DNA of 64,000 nt from Erigeron canadensis (lineage: Eukaryota > Streptophyta > Magnoliopsida > Asterales > Asteraceae), in NCBI RefSeq assembly GCF_010389155.1, contig NC_057761.1, forward strand, positions 47,602,213 through 47,666,212. Direction: 5' to 3'. Shown here one piece after another: positions 1 through 12,579 of this stretch; the first letter of the stretch is position 1; the number at the start of each line of letters is the position of its first letter. Below the pieces are notes generated by a model. The model was not told where the DNA came from and made no database searches. It saw nothing but the letters and a program-made list of their open reading frames with translations. The translations under genes and the position numbers were made by a program.

Positions 1-20
1 ATCGTTAGAAAAAATGACTT

Positions 21-1120
21 GATTTGAGCAGATTTTGTGCTATATGTAATGGCTGTTAAACTATATATTGTTTTTGTAGTGTATCTATATGTATATGTAA
101 AAAGATTTTGCCACAGGTTTATTTGTGATTGGGCAATCAATTAAATCTCATTGGGTTAGTGAGGTCTCGTCATTTATGATGTTAATTGAAAGAAATTTGA
201 GATGTTATCACACTTGTAATTTATGTATCTAATTGAATACTAGCTAGTTAACTCTGGTTCAATTCAGGTCGCATAATAAAAAAACTTAAAACCAAAAAAT
301 ATATAGAATTATGTATGTAATTTAGGAGAGTTATATATATGTCTGGTCCAACCCTATTTGCTTTTTTGGCTTGCTGGTAGGGGATTTAGGGAAGTTCTTG
401 CACATACTGCTCGTAATTGTTGGATTCGTGCTTGGTTGTACGCACATGGACATGTTTATTACATTTGTAGGTTGATGTTTAATAGGTTTAAATACCCTTT
501 ATACTATGTATTGTCCATTTTACGCTAAAGTGTGTTATGTGATGTATGTTATTCTTCTTTAATTGTAATGTAGTCAGACGACTCGACTGACATGTATAGT
601 TACTAAACTTTTTACACTCTCTGTCTTTTGCCTCTTTTTGACCGGAGATCCTTCTGGAAACAGCCTCTCAACCTTCGTGTAGGGATAAGACTGTCTACAA
701 CCTAACTTCCCTAAACCCGATTTTTGCTGGATTGGATACCGTTGTTATTGTTGTTGTATGTAATTTGTTGTCGATACATTATAATTTTTGATATGAAGAT
801 AGCAAAATATTTATAAAAATAAACATTAATATATAAAACCGATTAGGTAATAAAAAAAATGAAAACTAATTACCATAAATCAATGATTTGAGCAGATTTT
901 GTGCTACACGTAATGGTTGTCAAATCTATTTATTGTTTTTATTTAGTGTATGTATATGTATGTTATTTATATTAGTGGCTTTAAAACAAAGATTTTGCCA
1001 CATGTTTATTTGTGATTGGTCAATCAATTAAATCTCATTGGGTTAGTGAGATCCCCTCATTTATGATGTTAATTGAAAGAAATTTGAGATGTTATCACAC
1101 TTGTAATTTGTGCAATTGAA
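21..1120. repeat. Diverged direct duplication (two copies, about 220-235 bp)
   Basis: Copy A at 21-239 and copy B at 885-1120 share long identical stretches, for example GATTTGAGCAGATTTTGTGC and the run ending TTGAGATGTTATCACACTTG. The 645 bp between them are unrelated, AT-rich, and contain a SINE fragment. No TG..CA ends or primer site were seen, so LTRs are not indicated. It may be an old local duplication or two copies of an unclassified repeat. The window edge cuts the left context. Confidence 0.7.
637..757 (+). mobile_element. SINE 3'-part fragment
   Basis: The sequence around AGGGATAAGACTGTCTACAA, followed by a short body and a (GTT)n-like tail (GTTGTTATTGTTGTTGT, about 740-757), looks like the 3' body and tail of plant Au-like SINEs. 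I could not place a convincing A and B box upstream, so this is a 5'-truncated or diverged copy. Family assignment is from memory. Confidence 0.45.
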
Positions 1121-1384
1121 TATCATTACCATTTTTTTAAAATTCTAACAGCTATTATCAAAAAAAAAATAAAATAAATTAACATACTTGCAAGACTTGT
1201 AAATTTAGTATGTAGGAATATAAACAAACCGAGCTTAAGTTACCTCAATCCTGGAATCCGGTTATCAATTGAACATGATGTCTGAAGAGGCAGAGCTATA
1301 AAGGACCAAATTTTAAGGACTCGTTAATTTATATATTTATATTTATATATTTAGAGATTGGGTATTGTAAAACAAATATTAATC

Positions 1385-1500
1385 TAAAACAAAAAATACA
1401 AGATCTTGACCTTTGGATTATGGTTAAATTGATGCACGAAGATTCACGAAATAAATGATACACAATGATTTTAATGATGCACGATGATTTTCAATGAAGA
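1385..1500. repeat. Dispersed repeat, partner of 19490-19615
   Basis: The block containing AAGATCTTGACCTTTGG and GATGCACGAAGATTCACGA recurs at 19490-19615 with few differences. One copy lies just left of one Helitron (1570) and the other just right of another (ends 19263). No coding potential or terminal structure was found. Confidence 0.6.
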
Positions 1501-1569
1501 GAAACATATTGTTTTATTTGTTTTACTTTAATACTTGTTTTATTTTACCTAAAACCTATATATTTAATA

Positions 1570-2010
1570 TCTAATACTATCTTATAAAGCATTTTGCCTT
1601 CTTTTTTATAAGAAAATATGATTTGAACAACCAAAAATACTCATATTCTTTATTCACTAATTTAAACATTTCTACCTAATATAATAACCTTAAATCTCAA
1701 CCACTCATTTTTTTTCTCTCCCCTCAAATTTCAACCACTCATTTTTTCTCTTTCATCCATAAATCATTTTATTTCTCTAATTTATTCAAAATCTTTTATC
1801 TGAAAAACCGTATATCGATAAATTATAAAAATTGTATGGGTATTCTTAAAATTTCATGCTCTTTCATTAAAGATGTCATTCGATATACTTTCGACGAATT
1901 TTTAAATCCGAGGGCGGAAGCCCGTACGGCTAAGGCATTTGGCTATCATACTATGTGACTTGACCTATCACCCCACCATCTCACCAACACAACACGCGGG
2001 CACTATCTCG
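1570..2010 (+). mobile_element. Short non-autonomous Helitron (family A)
   Basis: Starts TCTAATACTATCTTATAAAG after an A and ends ...CGCGGGCACTATCTCG before a T, the A/T insertion site of Helitrons. The interior matches the copy at 18819-19263 nearly throughout, and that at 26535-27047 in part (the ACCGTATATCGATAAATTAT region and the GAGGCGGA..CCCGTACGG region). It has no terminal inverted repeats and no ORF. The last four bases are CTCG, not the usual CTRR. Confidence 0.65.
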
Positions 2011-2813
2011 TATAGATATACATATAGATAGATATAGTCCAGTCCAAACTGACGGCTTTTTTAGGCCCAAAAATATTAGGCTTTGTAAAAGGTTTTCTTC
2101 TGAAATCTTTACTTTATTTTTTTTTTAGAATTTATCTGTTTATGATTTTTTTTGGAAAATGATAATGACAGCCCTAAGGGCTGTTACTAACAAGATATTA
2201 CATGTTTAAAAACTTGTACATTATATATTAAAAACCGCTCTTTTGTCTTTCTAACAGCAAGGTACAAGTTTTAATGCACTCAATTAGTTTTTACTGACAA
2301 CCCTAAAGGTTATCACTAACAAAACCCTTCTTTTTTATCTATATTTTCAAACTTTTCAAATAAGCAATCATTTGGTTTCAAATAAGCAATCATTTGGTTT
2401 GGAACCTCTTTGACAAGTGGTTACAGATGAACACGGGTCAAAACCCAGCGTCGGCCTTCGGGCTCCGGCTCAATAAGCACTTTGTTTCTAGAGTTTTTTT
2501 AACTCAGAAGCCTGGTGCAGTTCAGCTTTGAAAGTTAATTGCACATATAAATCGTACTACACATCTAAAAGCCAAGTCGTTTTTATCAAGGAAAGAGAAG
2601 CTATCAAATGAAACACCACAATTATAGACGACCATCTCTTTGCTTCTAATTACTCTTTACTTCTTTCAAGCTTATAATAGCAAAGCTCAAACTTTAAACA
2701 TTTGTATATTTTAAACAAGCTAACCACACCAGAAACACCAAGAAGAAACAAAATCCGCAGCTCAATTATTAATATATAGAAACAAGTATTCTGTTGATTT
2801 CATCACAAATATA
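2011..2813. other. 3' flank of the RING gene, AT-rich
   Basis: No gene is visible. It holds a short tandem duplication at about 2353-2400, in which a 22-bp unit containing CAAATAAGCAATCATTTGGT occurs twice. The part next to 2814 is expected to be the 3' UTR of the minus-strand RING gene. Confidence 0.5.
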
Positions 2814-5800
2814 TCAAGAACAAGCATAACGAACACAAACACGACGCTGGATTGGTCCTCTACATGAAGGGCAGTCCTTCATTCCCTGTTTTTCATGAAG
2901 CTCGTTACATTTCGTACAAACAACTTGATGTGCACATGGGAGGAAAACGACAGACTTTTCTTCTGATAAACACATAACACATTCCCGTTCACGTTTCACT
3001 CCTCCATTACCAGGAATCAGGTTGGGCGCATAATGTGTTGGAGTTTGTGGGGAAGTTGAAATTTTGACGTCTGTAAATTTACTTGGATAGCTTCCATCAA
3101 CGCCTCTTTTTAAAGCAGCTATTTTTGAGGAGCCGGCTTTTAGTCTAAATATGGAGATTTCTTTCTTGAGCTTTTCTATATCTTCTTTGTACTTTTGGAG
3201 ATTTTTATCGGCTTTTAGTCTTGCTAAATCTTCTCTTGATTTAGCCTTAACATCACCTTCTTGCCTTTCTATTCTAATCTTAGTGGCTTGATTAATCAAT
3301 TCTTGTTTGGCTTTCTCTTCTTGTTTCCATTTTGTCTGCACATAGAACACCTACGATGAGATATTCAGAAAGCAAATAGTAAAAGACCATAAGTAACTAG
3401 AAGGTCCGCTTAATCAAACGTATTTGTCTTATAAATTTGGTATTATATGGACAGTTACACACATTCATACATTATTCACTCCTCATGGATTTTTGATAGC
3501 TCCTAAACATACATGTGGAACTTATTTCCTTAAACCTCAGTTTGCTTTTAAAACAAAATGATCAACAGATAAACTTATCAAGTGCATATTGAAGATCTCA
3601 TAATCATATCAATTACATTTCAGTCCTATCAGATGCATCTCACTAACCTAAGAGTTCACTAGTAGATGTCTATTTTATAGTCCACAATCTAGGGAGACGT
3701 TCAAGATAAAAGTCCACTTATAATAGAATGTGATTAAGTGAATAGAGGATTTTGGAAGTGTCGCTTTTGAAGTGTCTAATGGACAGATGTTACATCTTGA
3801 TGTTCCTTTTTTACAATGCACCTAACACTATTACCACATTATGGTGTAAAAAGGTGTTCAGTATCATGTCTGCACCAGAATTCTTCCTACACTCTCTACC
3901 ATAAGAAGACTTTTCTCATGATCCCCCACCGTCACACTCGGTTACCTACTTTCAGTTTATTAATTCATTGAACTCCGTTATTTTGAATTGAAATTGTTAA
4001 ATTAGATAACACATGAAAAGATATTAAGAGCATAAGCATGGTGACTATATATTTTTATGTAAACATGTACTATTGAAAAATCCAAGAATTTAGCTCTTTG
4101 GCCCTTCTAAATTACTAGCACATTGTTTGGCAATAGCAGCTGAATGACAAATTGTTGCATAGTAACAGTTTTCTCCATCCCGTAATTAACATTCGAACAT
4201 TCTCGAAGCAACATAAAACACCATTGTCTCAGTAATTTTAATGTAAATGTCAAAAATGATGGGTAGTATCACAAAATTTTAAAAGATGGCACTGTTGTAG
4301 ACCACATCAGAGTTTACTCACGAAAACTGTCATATACTTGAATATAGAAGAAAATCACATCACATGTCATAATGCACCGTCTATAAGATAAATAAAGTCC
4401 AATATAGTATGAACATACCTCGAGTTCATCTCTTCGTTCTTTAGCCCGCTTCAGATCTTCTTGCAGCTGACCCAACTTACGCTTCTCGGCTATTAGCTCC
4501 TCTTGCAACGTTGATTTCTGCTTCTCCCCCAACTGCAGTTGCATCAGTGTGTGTTTCTCTCTCTCCGATACCTCTACACAGCTAGCAGCTGACTGGGCTG
4601 CCTGTAAATGTGCAGCCTCCATCTCTAGCCTCAGATTAGCATTCTCCTTTTTCAATCTACAAACGGTGCCATCAGCTCGTCCAACCTGACTACTAGCCTT
4701 TAACAAAGCTTTCTCTATATCAGTAAGCTTCTTTAAGGTGTTCTGTTCCAATGTATGCTTCTCTTTCTTTAACCTCTCTACTTCTTCTTTCTCTTTTCTT
4801 AGTGTTTTAAGCTCGGCTTTATCTTTACCAAGCCTGCAAGCAGCTTGCATAACCTTCTGGTTAGCCCATTCATTCCATTCCTTCAACTTACTTTGGAGCT
4901 CAACTACACGTGGTACAAGCGTTGCAATTGTATCATCTTTTTTATCTTGTGGGATCCACTTCACACTCACAGGGGACTTTTCATTGGGCACGGTAGAAAA
5001 ATCAATATTTGGAACCTCAGGTAGTGTAATATCTTCGAATTTTTCGAGAACTGAAAGAGAAAACTCGGTTTCAGCCACTGATAATGCTGGAGGGCCCTTT
5101 GAAATTGTTTCATCTTTTTTACCTTGTGGGATCCGGTGCTGAAAGGACGTTTCATTGGGCATGGAAGGAAAACTAAGATTTGGAACCTTGGGTAGTGAAA
5201 GATCGCTGAATTTTTCAAGAAGTGAAAGGGAGAACTCGGCTTCAGCTACTGATAATGCTGTAGAGTTATCTGTAGAGGAGGACAAAGATGTGATATTGGT
5301 ATTAGCGTCTCTATTAGATAGTGAAGGGGAAGTGAGGCGGATTTGTGTGGTGCCATTATTGTTTATATCACTAATCATCAAGGAACTACTTTTAAAACTG
5401 ATACTTGTAGAATGTGACACAGACTTTAGTTTCTTATCAAAAATTAAGCCGCCAAAGTTACCAAGTTTTGCACCTCTAGAAGCCCCTTTGGATCCACGTG
5501 AACGGTAGCTTTTCTCCACACGGACTGATTTCTGTCTTGGTACATAATCTCTCTTACCAACGCCGTTGATCTTTTTACTCCCGACAGGTTTATCTTCATG
5601 GTTTTGGGAGGAAAGGCTGACGGATTTACTCATGGTCCAAGGATTGGAACTCTTGTTTCCTTTCTGTGACACCAAACTGCAGTAAGCGGCGGGCTTTGGT
5701 TTTGTACGAGTAACTGCTGGCTTTGACAATGGCTCTGAAATAATATAATACTCCGCCTCCGCGTTAGATGGACTCAGAAGACTGTCAACACTCTTAACTT

Positions 5801-6461
5801 CCTTCCTCGACTGGGTTTCAACCGACTTAGAAAAAACACCATTTGAAACCCCATCACCTAACGCATCAACATCCAACGCACACGCATGAGACACATCCAT
5901 ATCCGATATCAACAACAACCACATTGCATCCCCAGTACTAGATCCCGGCCTAGCTTCACGAATAACAGAAACCAATTTCGCAAGTATACACTTCTCCATT
6001 TCCTCTAGATTCTCAAACTCATACTCCCTCCGCGGACCAACCACTGATCCGTTTTCAAGAATACCCCTAGTAGTGTCCTCTACATTCGCCACAACGTCTT
6101 TACCACCATAACAAAAACCACACCTAAGAACCGCCTTAGTAACATCTTCTTCACTATAACCATACAAAACAAGTTTCTTAACAACATTTTTCAATATAGC
6201 ATCCAAATTATCCAACAAAAGTCCTTCTAGCTCAAATTCCGTTAAATCACTCCAATCGATATTATCATCACTCCTTTTTAGTTCAACCTTATTCCCTATC
6301 TCTAAACACGACTTTCCTAACTCGAGTTTCACCGTATCCACATGTAACTCATCACTCTCACTCGAGCATTCGCTCTCCAAACCCGATGGTAGTGACTGTG
6401 ATGAATCACCTATAAATTTTCTCTTATTCCTAATTTTCTTTTCTTCACTAACAGAAGCCAT
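2814..6461 (-). CDS. RING-type E3 ubiquitin ligase, RF298/RF4-like (2 coding exons)
   Basis: Predicted protein of 854 residues, translated from 6461 to 4419 (681 codons) and 3335 to 2814. The intron 4418-3336 has GT (GAG|GTATG) and AG (TGCAG|ACA) in phase 0; an alternative acceptor, GTAG|GTG, would add five codons. The C-terminal C3HC4 RING lies at about residues 800-839: CVMC, then LPCAH, VVCTKC and CPSC supply all eight zinc ligands. Residues about 515-745 are rich in K, E and L and predict a long coiled coil, as in the RF298/RF4 family (At4g03000-like, about 800 residues). Residues 60-215 are the conserved N-terminal region and the middle is Ser-rich. A unit of about 52 residues is tandemly duplicated (402-453 and 459-512). 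Expected role: ubiquitin transfer from an E2 through the RING; substrates are unknown. The start is the first ATG, just after a stop-rich leader. The family call is firm, the exact orthologue is not. Confidence 0.88.
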
Positions 6462-7075
6462 CTTTTTTGTATTATATCACACACCTATAAGTATATATAT
6501 ATTTCATAAATCAAACAATAATAATTTCAATATAATAACTGATTGTTAATATAAATTACAAAAAACCTAAAACATTAATTAATATAATACTCCGTATAAT
6601 ATAAGCAAATAATAAATTAATTAAAATCAATACAAAAAAATAATATTCATACCAGAAGCTGTACAGACTTGATTAATTAATTAATTGTATCTGCAACAGG
6701 AAAAAAGGAAAACACAAATTTTAATTGTTAACTAATTAATTATACTTTCACAATAATAAAATAGGGTAAATGGTAATACATTATGGATACATTATTCACA
6801 ATCAATAGATGAGAAAAATAAAAGGGAATTAAATTAAATTGTATAAAAGAAAAATGAAATTAGATATGTTATTGTTGGAATGGAATGTTTTGTACTAGTA
6901 GTGGTAGTAACGAAGATACCGAAATGAGAGAATCAACTGTGTGTGTGTGTGTGTGTATGTAGCAGAAAGCATCGGATGAGAATCGAAAATGTGAGAATCA
7001 AAATTTTTTGATTGTGTTTGGTTGGATTATATATTTTTTGGGTGTCTCTTTCTCTGCCTCTTTATATATATGCCA
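6462..7075 (-). promoter_or_regulatory. Promoter and 5' leader of the RING gene
   Basis: Read on the minus strand, a TATA box (TATATATAAAG) lies at about 7070-7061, so transcription would start near 7030. A likely 5'-UTR intron runs from 6652 (CTG|GTATG) to 6485 (TATAG|GTG). A GT microsatellite lies at about 6939-6957. The splice sites are inferred from consensus only. Confidence 0.5.
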
Positions 7076-7147
7076 AGAAGAAGAAGTTGTTCTTAGGGCA
7101 TCGTTAATGGTTAATTTATAGAAAAATAATGAAAAATGGTTTTATAA

Positions 7148-7426
7148 CTAGATTTATATCCGCGCAATGGTACTGATGGAGGAGGTGACGGGGGAGTGTG
7201 GAGATGGTAGTGAAGACGGTGATGAGGGTGATGGTGATGATGAATGTTAAAGTTGTTATTGTAATTATTTTAAATGTTGGAGATCTATAATATAAGTTAT
7301 TTCATTAAATGTATAATAGGTATATTAGATGGAAATGTTTAAATTAATAAACGAAGATGAAGGGTATTTTTGGTTTTTCAAAGGCAGAAAGTTTAAATAA
7401 AAAAATGGATGGTTTGTTTTATTAGA
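7148..7426 (-). mobile_element. Short Helitron (family A), minus strand
   Basis: On the minus strand it starts TCTAATAAAACAAACCATCC after an A, and ends GCGCGGATATAAATCTAG before a T. The interior has the ACCATC/CACCATCACC-rich 3' part seen in the copies at 10261 and 12580. It is 279 bp with no coding capacity. Confidence 0.65.
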
Positions 7427-7490
7427 TAGTATAAAAAAGCTTTAAAAACATTTTTTTATATATAAGGAATTATTATATTACAATTAAATA

Positions 7491-7619
7491 TGAGTGATGA
7501 TTTCTACACTACATATTTTTAACCGTACACCATTAAATGTGGTTTAGAGTGTTAACTGTACAATACTGTGAAACACGTTTAGTGTTGAAAAGCTAAAAGT
7601 AGGTAGTGTGTAAATCACT
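7491..7619. repeat. Small foldback repeat
   Basis: The left arm, GTGATGATTTCTACACTACA, pairs imperfectly with the right arm at about 7592-7619 (AGGTAGTGTGTAAATCACTA). The loop is about 75 bp. It is MITE-like, with no clear target duplication. Confidence 0.5.
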
Positions 7620-7789
7620 ACCCATTAAGTATAGATATAGGATGTTTATTTTCATTAATAGAATAAATAATAACCTTTTTAATAAAAAAAATCAAATTTT
7701 TTAGTGATACAAAGTTTTTTGAAAGATTTTTTTAACAATTTTTTTTTATCAAATTGTTATGCTTATAATTATAGGATATTTTCAATAGA

Positions 7790-8005
7790 GCTTTTTGAAA
7801 AGCTTCTTATAAAGTTTTTACTATTTTATAAAAGAAGATGATATATGCACCATGACTTTTTATTAAATTACCACATTGTATAAGTATTATAATAAACTAT
7901 ACGAGTAGATGATGCATAAATGTGGTACCTTAATAAAAACTCATGATACGAATATCATATCTTTTTCATAAAGCTTTATTACAAACTTTTTATCATTAGA
8001 GTGAA
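7790..8005. repeat. Foldback MITE-like repeat
   Basis: The arms contain GACTTTTTATTAAATTACCA (left) and the inverse of GTGGTACCTTAATAAAAACT (right), with further pairing outward. A related hairpin lies at 34975-35095. No ORF; ends not exactly defined. Confidence 0.5.
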
Positions 8006-9514
8006 TTTTTTTTTAACAATGGTTAAGAAAATTCAAATGACACACACACTCTCTCATTTGTTTTGTATATAAAGAATAATTAAAATACTTTTTTTGAGGT
8101 TTGATCATTGGTGTAATATCTTGGTAAAAGAAAATTTAAAAAACTTCTAATCAATAACTTGATCAATAGAGATTCTTTTGCAAAATGGAACAATTCTTTT
8201 TAGAATTTATTTCCTGATTTTTTTTCCATATAACTACACCCGATTATTTTCGCTCTTTATAAAATCCATCACAACAAATATTTTTAACTAATATTTTATT
8301 TTTCGTTATAGATTAATTAATCGATTATCTGGCTGATAGTGATTTTAAATTGAAAATTTATTTTGCGAGAAAATTTTTCTATTATAGACCCGATTAAGAT
8401 AGCATATGATAGACCTTCCGATTCGTATATAATTCACATTTTTCAAAATAAAAACCTCTTTTAACAATGTGAAAAATAAATGATTTGGGTAGACTTGATA
8501 TTAGGATTGCGAAATTGACAAACAATTTTGAACTACTAAATTATATTTACTGAAATATTCAAATGTCTCACGTTTTTATCTGTTTGTATATAAAGAAAAA
8601 ATAAACTAAACTAAACTCCTCGTGTAATACATTGTTACTAAACTCACGTATATGATCTTTACTATCACTGTTAATCTGTAATTGCATTTCTTTTCATCAC
8701 ACCACCGTCAAATTATGTCATCTTTAAATAAAGTACTCAAGTAATGATGTGGATACATTAGTCAAGCGGACAAGCGGTGATCTTAGGTGGCGGATGTAAA
8801 CTCATGACCTATCTATAAATAAAAAGTTTAGACTTTTGACACACTAATCACAACATGAAACGCAGTAGTGGCTCAATGGTAATCAATAATAAAACAAGTG
8901 AAACAAGGGCTTTAAGCCTCAAATATTCGAATGCCTTATATTTTTCTAGTTATGCATATGATTATGTAAAAATGAGAATTAGAGAACTTAAGTTTTATTA
9001 ATTGGGTGATAGTTGCTTCAACAAATACAAGTTTTTCAAAACTTAACTTATGCGAAAAATTGTATTTGGTTAAACATCACATAAAAGATTAGATGAAATA
9101 ACATTTCTAATCTTTTAGGAGTTATTTTATCATTTCCATTTAGTGTTTAAAATTTTTGCATTTAATCAGTTTGAAAAATTATACTCTATTTAGAATATCA
9201 TTAGTTTCTTACCTGAAAAGGCCCTGATAATAAGAATTTGCTTTAGGCCTCCGATTTGATTGAGCCGCCACTGATGAAACGCCCCGTAAATAGTATCCGC
9301 TGCAACACGCGGATACCATGCTCATTGTTTACTTAAAAAAGCCAAATATTACATAGTAATATTTTGTAAAAAAATGTTATATAATATTAATATCATGACG
9401 ATACATTTACATCAAATTTAAAGTTTGTAAGAAAAAATTCATATAATTATACTTTATAATGTTAACATTATATAAGTTATATAATATATTGTTAATATTA
9501 TATAAGTTATTCCA
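8006..9514. other. AT-rich intergenic stretch
   Basis: I see no gene here. A fragment at about 9285-9320 (GCAACACGCGGATACCATGC) resembles the 3' hairpin of the family A Helitrons, without a body that I can delimit. Confidence 0.5.
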
Positions 9515-9765
9515 TCATTTTTTTTGAATGTCGGTTGGTCAGAGCATGTTCACCCCATATGTGATCTATACACCCACCGGACAGGATGTCATCGTGGTAA
9601 TTCACAGGGAAAACCCCTGATAGATCACCAAACGGCACGATATCTACGACATTAAATGCCATTTGGTGTAAAACCTGCGTCCTCTTGAATTCGAACCATG
9701 GTTGCCCAAGAAACAAACCTTCATTGGAGGTCTAGGATGCCAGTGAACTATCAACCAATTATGTA
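9515..9765 (-). mobile_element. tRNA-derived SINE, minus strand
   Basis: On the minus strand an A-box-like TAGTTCACTGGCATCC lies near 9757-9740 and a B box GGTTCGAATTC near 9697-9687. The body ends in an A-rich tail (ATTCAAAAAAAATG, about 9529-9515). Order and spacing fit a pol III SINE promoter. The 70-residue open frame inside is incidental. Confidence 0.55.
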
Positions 9766-10260
9766 AAGATGAAAAGTTACTCAACTTGATTTTCATGTGA
9801 TATTAACTATCACACCATCGTATTTATTTTCATCACGCCATCTTCAAATTATCTATAAATAAAAGTAGTAGAGTAATGACATAGGTCTAGCATTATTTAA
9901 ACGGTGATCTTTCGTGATGAATGTAAAGTCGTGTTCGACTGTCAAGTTAACAAGCTCTCAAATAAAAAGTTACTAATTAAACTGAATTTTCATATGATAT
10001 CAACTACTAATCGAATCATTTACCCTTTTTAACATTGTTTGACAAAAACTCATGACCCACCGTCTACTATATATAATTTTTGGAAAAATATCCGTACTGC
10101 AAACTTTACTTAAGCTTAGGTATTGACATATTGAAAAAAGATACATATTACACCTTTGAATTTAATAAAAATACATCACCCCCCTGAATTTTACATAAAC
10201 CTCCTCTTAATTTTACATAATCCCCCTCTGCTTTACCTAAGATAGGTACTGCATGTTTTA

Positions 10261-10519
10261 CCTAATCTTTCTCCTTTCAAAATACCTCATTTTTTTATTC
10301 ACTAATTTAAACATATTCACCAAAGATACCTATAATACCCTTAATGAAATATTTACAACATAAATCCCTCAGCCTTTAAAATAAATATATTATTTCTTTT
10401 TACATCAATCACTTTTACATTAATACCCGCACCACTACCACCACCAACACTGTTGCCGCCATCACCACCCGTTGCTGCCGTCACCACACCGCCGCAACGC
10501 GCGGACATTTGTATAGTAT
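10261..10519 (+). mobile_element. Helitron family A remnant
   Basis: Shares the AATTTAAACAT and ACCTATAATACCCTTAATGA region and the CCACCACC/GCCGCC-rich 3' part with the other family A copies, and ends with the hairpin area CCGCCGCAACGCGCGGACAT. The terminal CTAG is degenerate (GTATAG|T) and the 5' end is not certain. Confidence 0.5.
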
Positions 10520-10855
10520 ATAGCAAATCTCATTTTTCACTTTAAGTTTCAACATTTAACATTCAACAATTTATCAAAACCACATTATATCAATAATTAA
10601 TTAAGCTATCCTTTTAAGAGGGTATATAATTTTCTAATTTTTACTTAGCTTTAAATATACATTTAATATACCTATAATATCTCTTTTTAGTTTACAAAAT
10701 TTATCTTTTAACCTAAAAAAATAATCAAATTATCACTTTTATGATAATTAGATACACTACTCACACTCTTCTTTGCCACCTCCCGTCGCCGCTACTATTA
10801 CATCATTGCCCAGTTAACATCATAGTCCCATTGCACAATTACCTTTTTAGCAATA

Positions 10856-11281
10856 CTAGCTTATTAACCCGGGTTCAACCCGGGAATATTGATAAAAGTT
10901 TTATAAAAACGTATCTTCGTCATTGAAGTTGCATCAGTCCAACGGTACTCATAACCTCGAAATAATATACCTTATAATTAACTTATTAACCCGCATAATA
11001 TGCGAATAATTTAAAATTCTATTATGGCAAAACTATTGAAATGATTACCATGTATATATTATTAAAGTTTTTAAAAGAAAATAAAAATATATTTTTAAAG
11101 AAAAACATTCTTAAATAACAAAAATAGAAATGCAATAAATTTTAAAAGGAAAGTTTTTATGACATCATAAATAAATAAAGTTAAAAAGAATAAAACTTTA
11201 AGAATAAATTTGAAAATGACAAATAAGCTATTTATATAAATTAGCGATGTCATAACAATTTTCTTTTATTTAGTATAGAGA
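10856..11281 (-). mobile_element. Helitron (family B), minus strand
   Basis: On the minus strand it starts TCTCTATACTAAATAAAAGA after an A. It ends with a perfect hairpin, CCCGGGTTGAACCCGGG, then TTAATAAGCTAG before a T. These are textbook Helitron ends. It is 426 bp and carries no gene. Confidence 0.75.
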
Positions 11282-11439
11282 TAGTTAGTATTTATTAACC
11301 GATTTTGCAAATATTATTTTGTATTTTGAAGATTATTACAAGCACTCAAGCAGCTTATTTTTGCCCAAATTAACTCTTATTACTCTCAACGCATTTAATA
11401 CTCTTTTTATATTTAAAAAAATATTTTGATAGGCTATTA

Positions 11440-11680
11440 TCTATACTCTATATTAAAAAGAATAAACCTAGTATTGAAAGTTACATGGGAAAATATTAGA
11501 AATACTCTCTATTAAAATAACACACCCTAAATACAATATACCCCCACCCTAAATGAAATATATACATCATCAGTCATTCAACTTTTAAAATAACATATTA
11601 AATACAGTTACATCAATAATCTACGCTATTCGTTGTCACAACCATCAGTCACTGCCGCATTTACGCAGACACCATGCTAG
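11440..11680 (+). mobile_element. Short Helitron (family A)
   Basis: Starts TCTATACTCTATATTAAAAA after an A and ends GCAGACACCATGCTAG before a T. It is 241 bp and non-coding; the interior resembles a shortened family A copy. Confidence 0.65.
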
Positions 11681-12159
11681 TTGTAGATTTACGATGATTT
11701 TCAATGCTAGCTCGATTGCAGCTAGATTGCTCAGTAGGGACTACTAATGGACTATCAGAAACGAAGTGGGGAGTTTTCCAAAACAGAAATAAAATCGTAC
11801 ACTTGACTGAGAAATAGCATAATACTTCTTCGTGAATGCGGCGTTGTATTATTGTCCGCTCATCCCCTTCGTCAGCTCTTTGATCGGGATACTATTACCT
11901 AGGTTCCCCTTTTTCTTCGCTCTTTCGGAACCGGTACAGAAATGGGTGCTTTTTCTACGTTGTTTACCTTAGTTACTGGGGGTTTCGGGGAAGACCTATG
12001 TGGGGCACCTTTTGGGTGTGGGATGCCCGTGTGTTACTCGTAAAAGTTTATTACTTACCCAAATCAAGTTTATTAGTTACAAAATTTGTTAACTATACTA
12101 TACTGTAGTTTTTTTTTTTTTTGAAATGTGTGAATCATTTACTCGCAACAGAAGATTTA
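11681..12159. other. Intergenic, no gene seen
   Basis: This part is less AT-rich than its surroundings (about 11830-12010), which suggests an old insertion, but no frame, terminal repeat or family could be recognised. Confidence 0.4.
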
Positions 12160-12412
12160 GTTTATGTTGTCTTAACCGGGTTCGCGTTAGAGAGCCCCCT
12201 CATCTTCAATACCTAGCAGGAGAAGAAACCCTCAACTAAACCGTCCGAAAGCACGACATTTAATTGAGATAAAACTTTGCCCCCTCTGCAGAACTCAAAC
12301 ATGCTTCAGTAGAGGACTTTATTTGTGAAATTCCTTAAAATGTCTTTTCCATGTCTCTAACTCGAGACCTCCTATATGTAAAGCTGATGCTCAACCATTA
12401 AGCTATAATGAG
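12160..12412 (-). mobile_element. tRNA-derived SINE, minus strand
   Basis: On the minus strand the A box TAGCTTAATGGTTGA (12405-12391) is followed by a B-box-like AGGTCTCGAGTTAGAG (12370-12355), then an unrelated body. The spacing fits a tRNA-like head. The 3' end is uncertain. Confidence 0.55.
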
Positions 12413-12579
12413 AAGTACACCGTATTGTAGTACATATGTAGGTAAACGCGACAATTTATGATTTTGTTTTTTATAAAGTATAATTGTAGAAAAACTTTGC
12501 TTCTTACCTTACCTTTTTATAAGCTATAGAATAATGATCAAAATATTTTAGAGCTTATAAAGTTTTTGTTAGAAAACTA

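Noticed and set aside
9507..9716. Minus-strand 69-codon frame
   Set aside because: It lies within a tRNA-derived SINE with A and B boxes.
12391..12405. tRNA gene suggested by A and B boxes
   Set aside because: No cloverleaf can be drawn around the boxes; a SINE head fits better. The same holds near 9740 and 14660.
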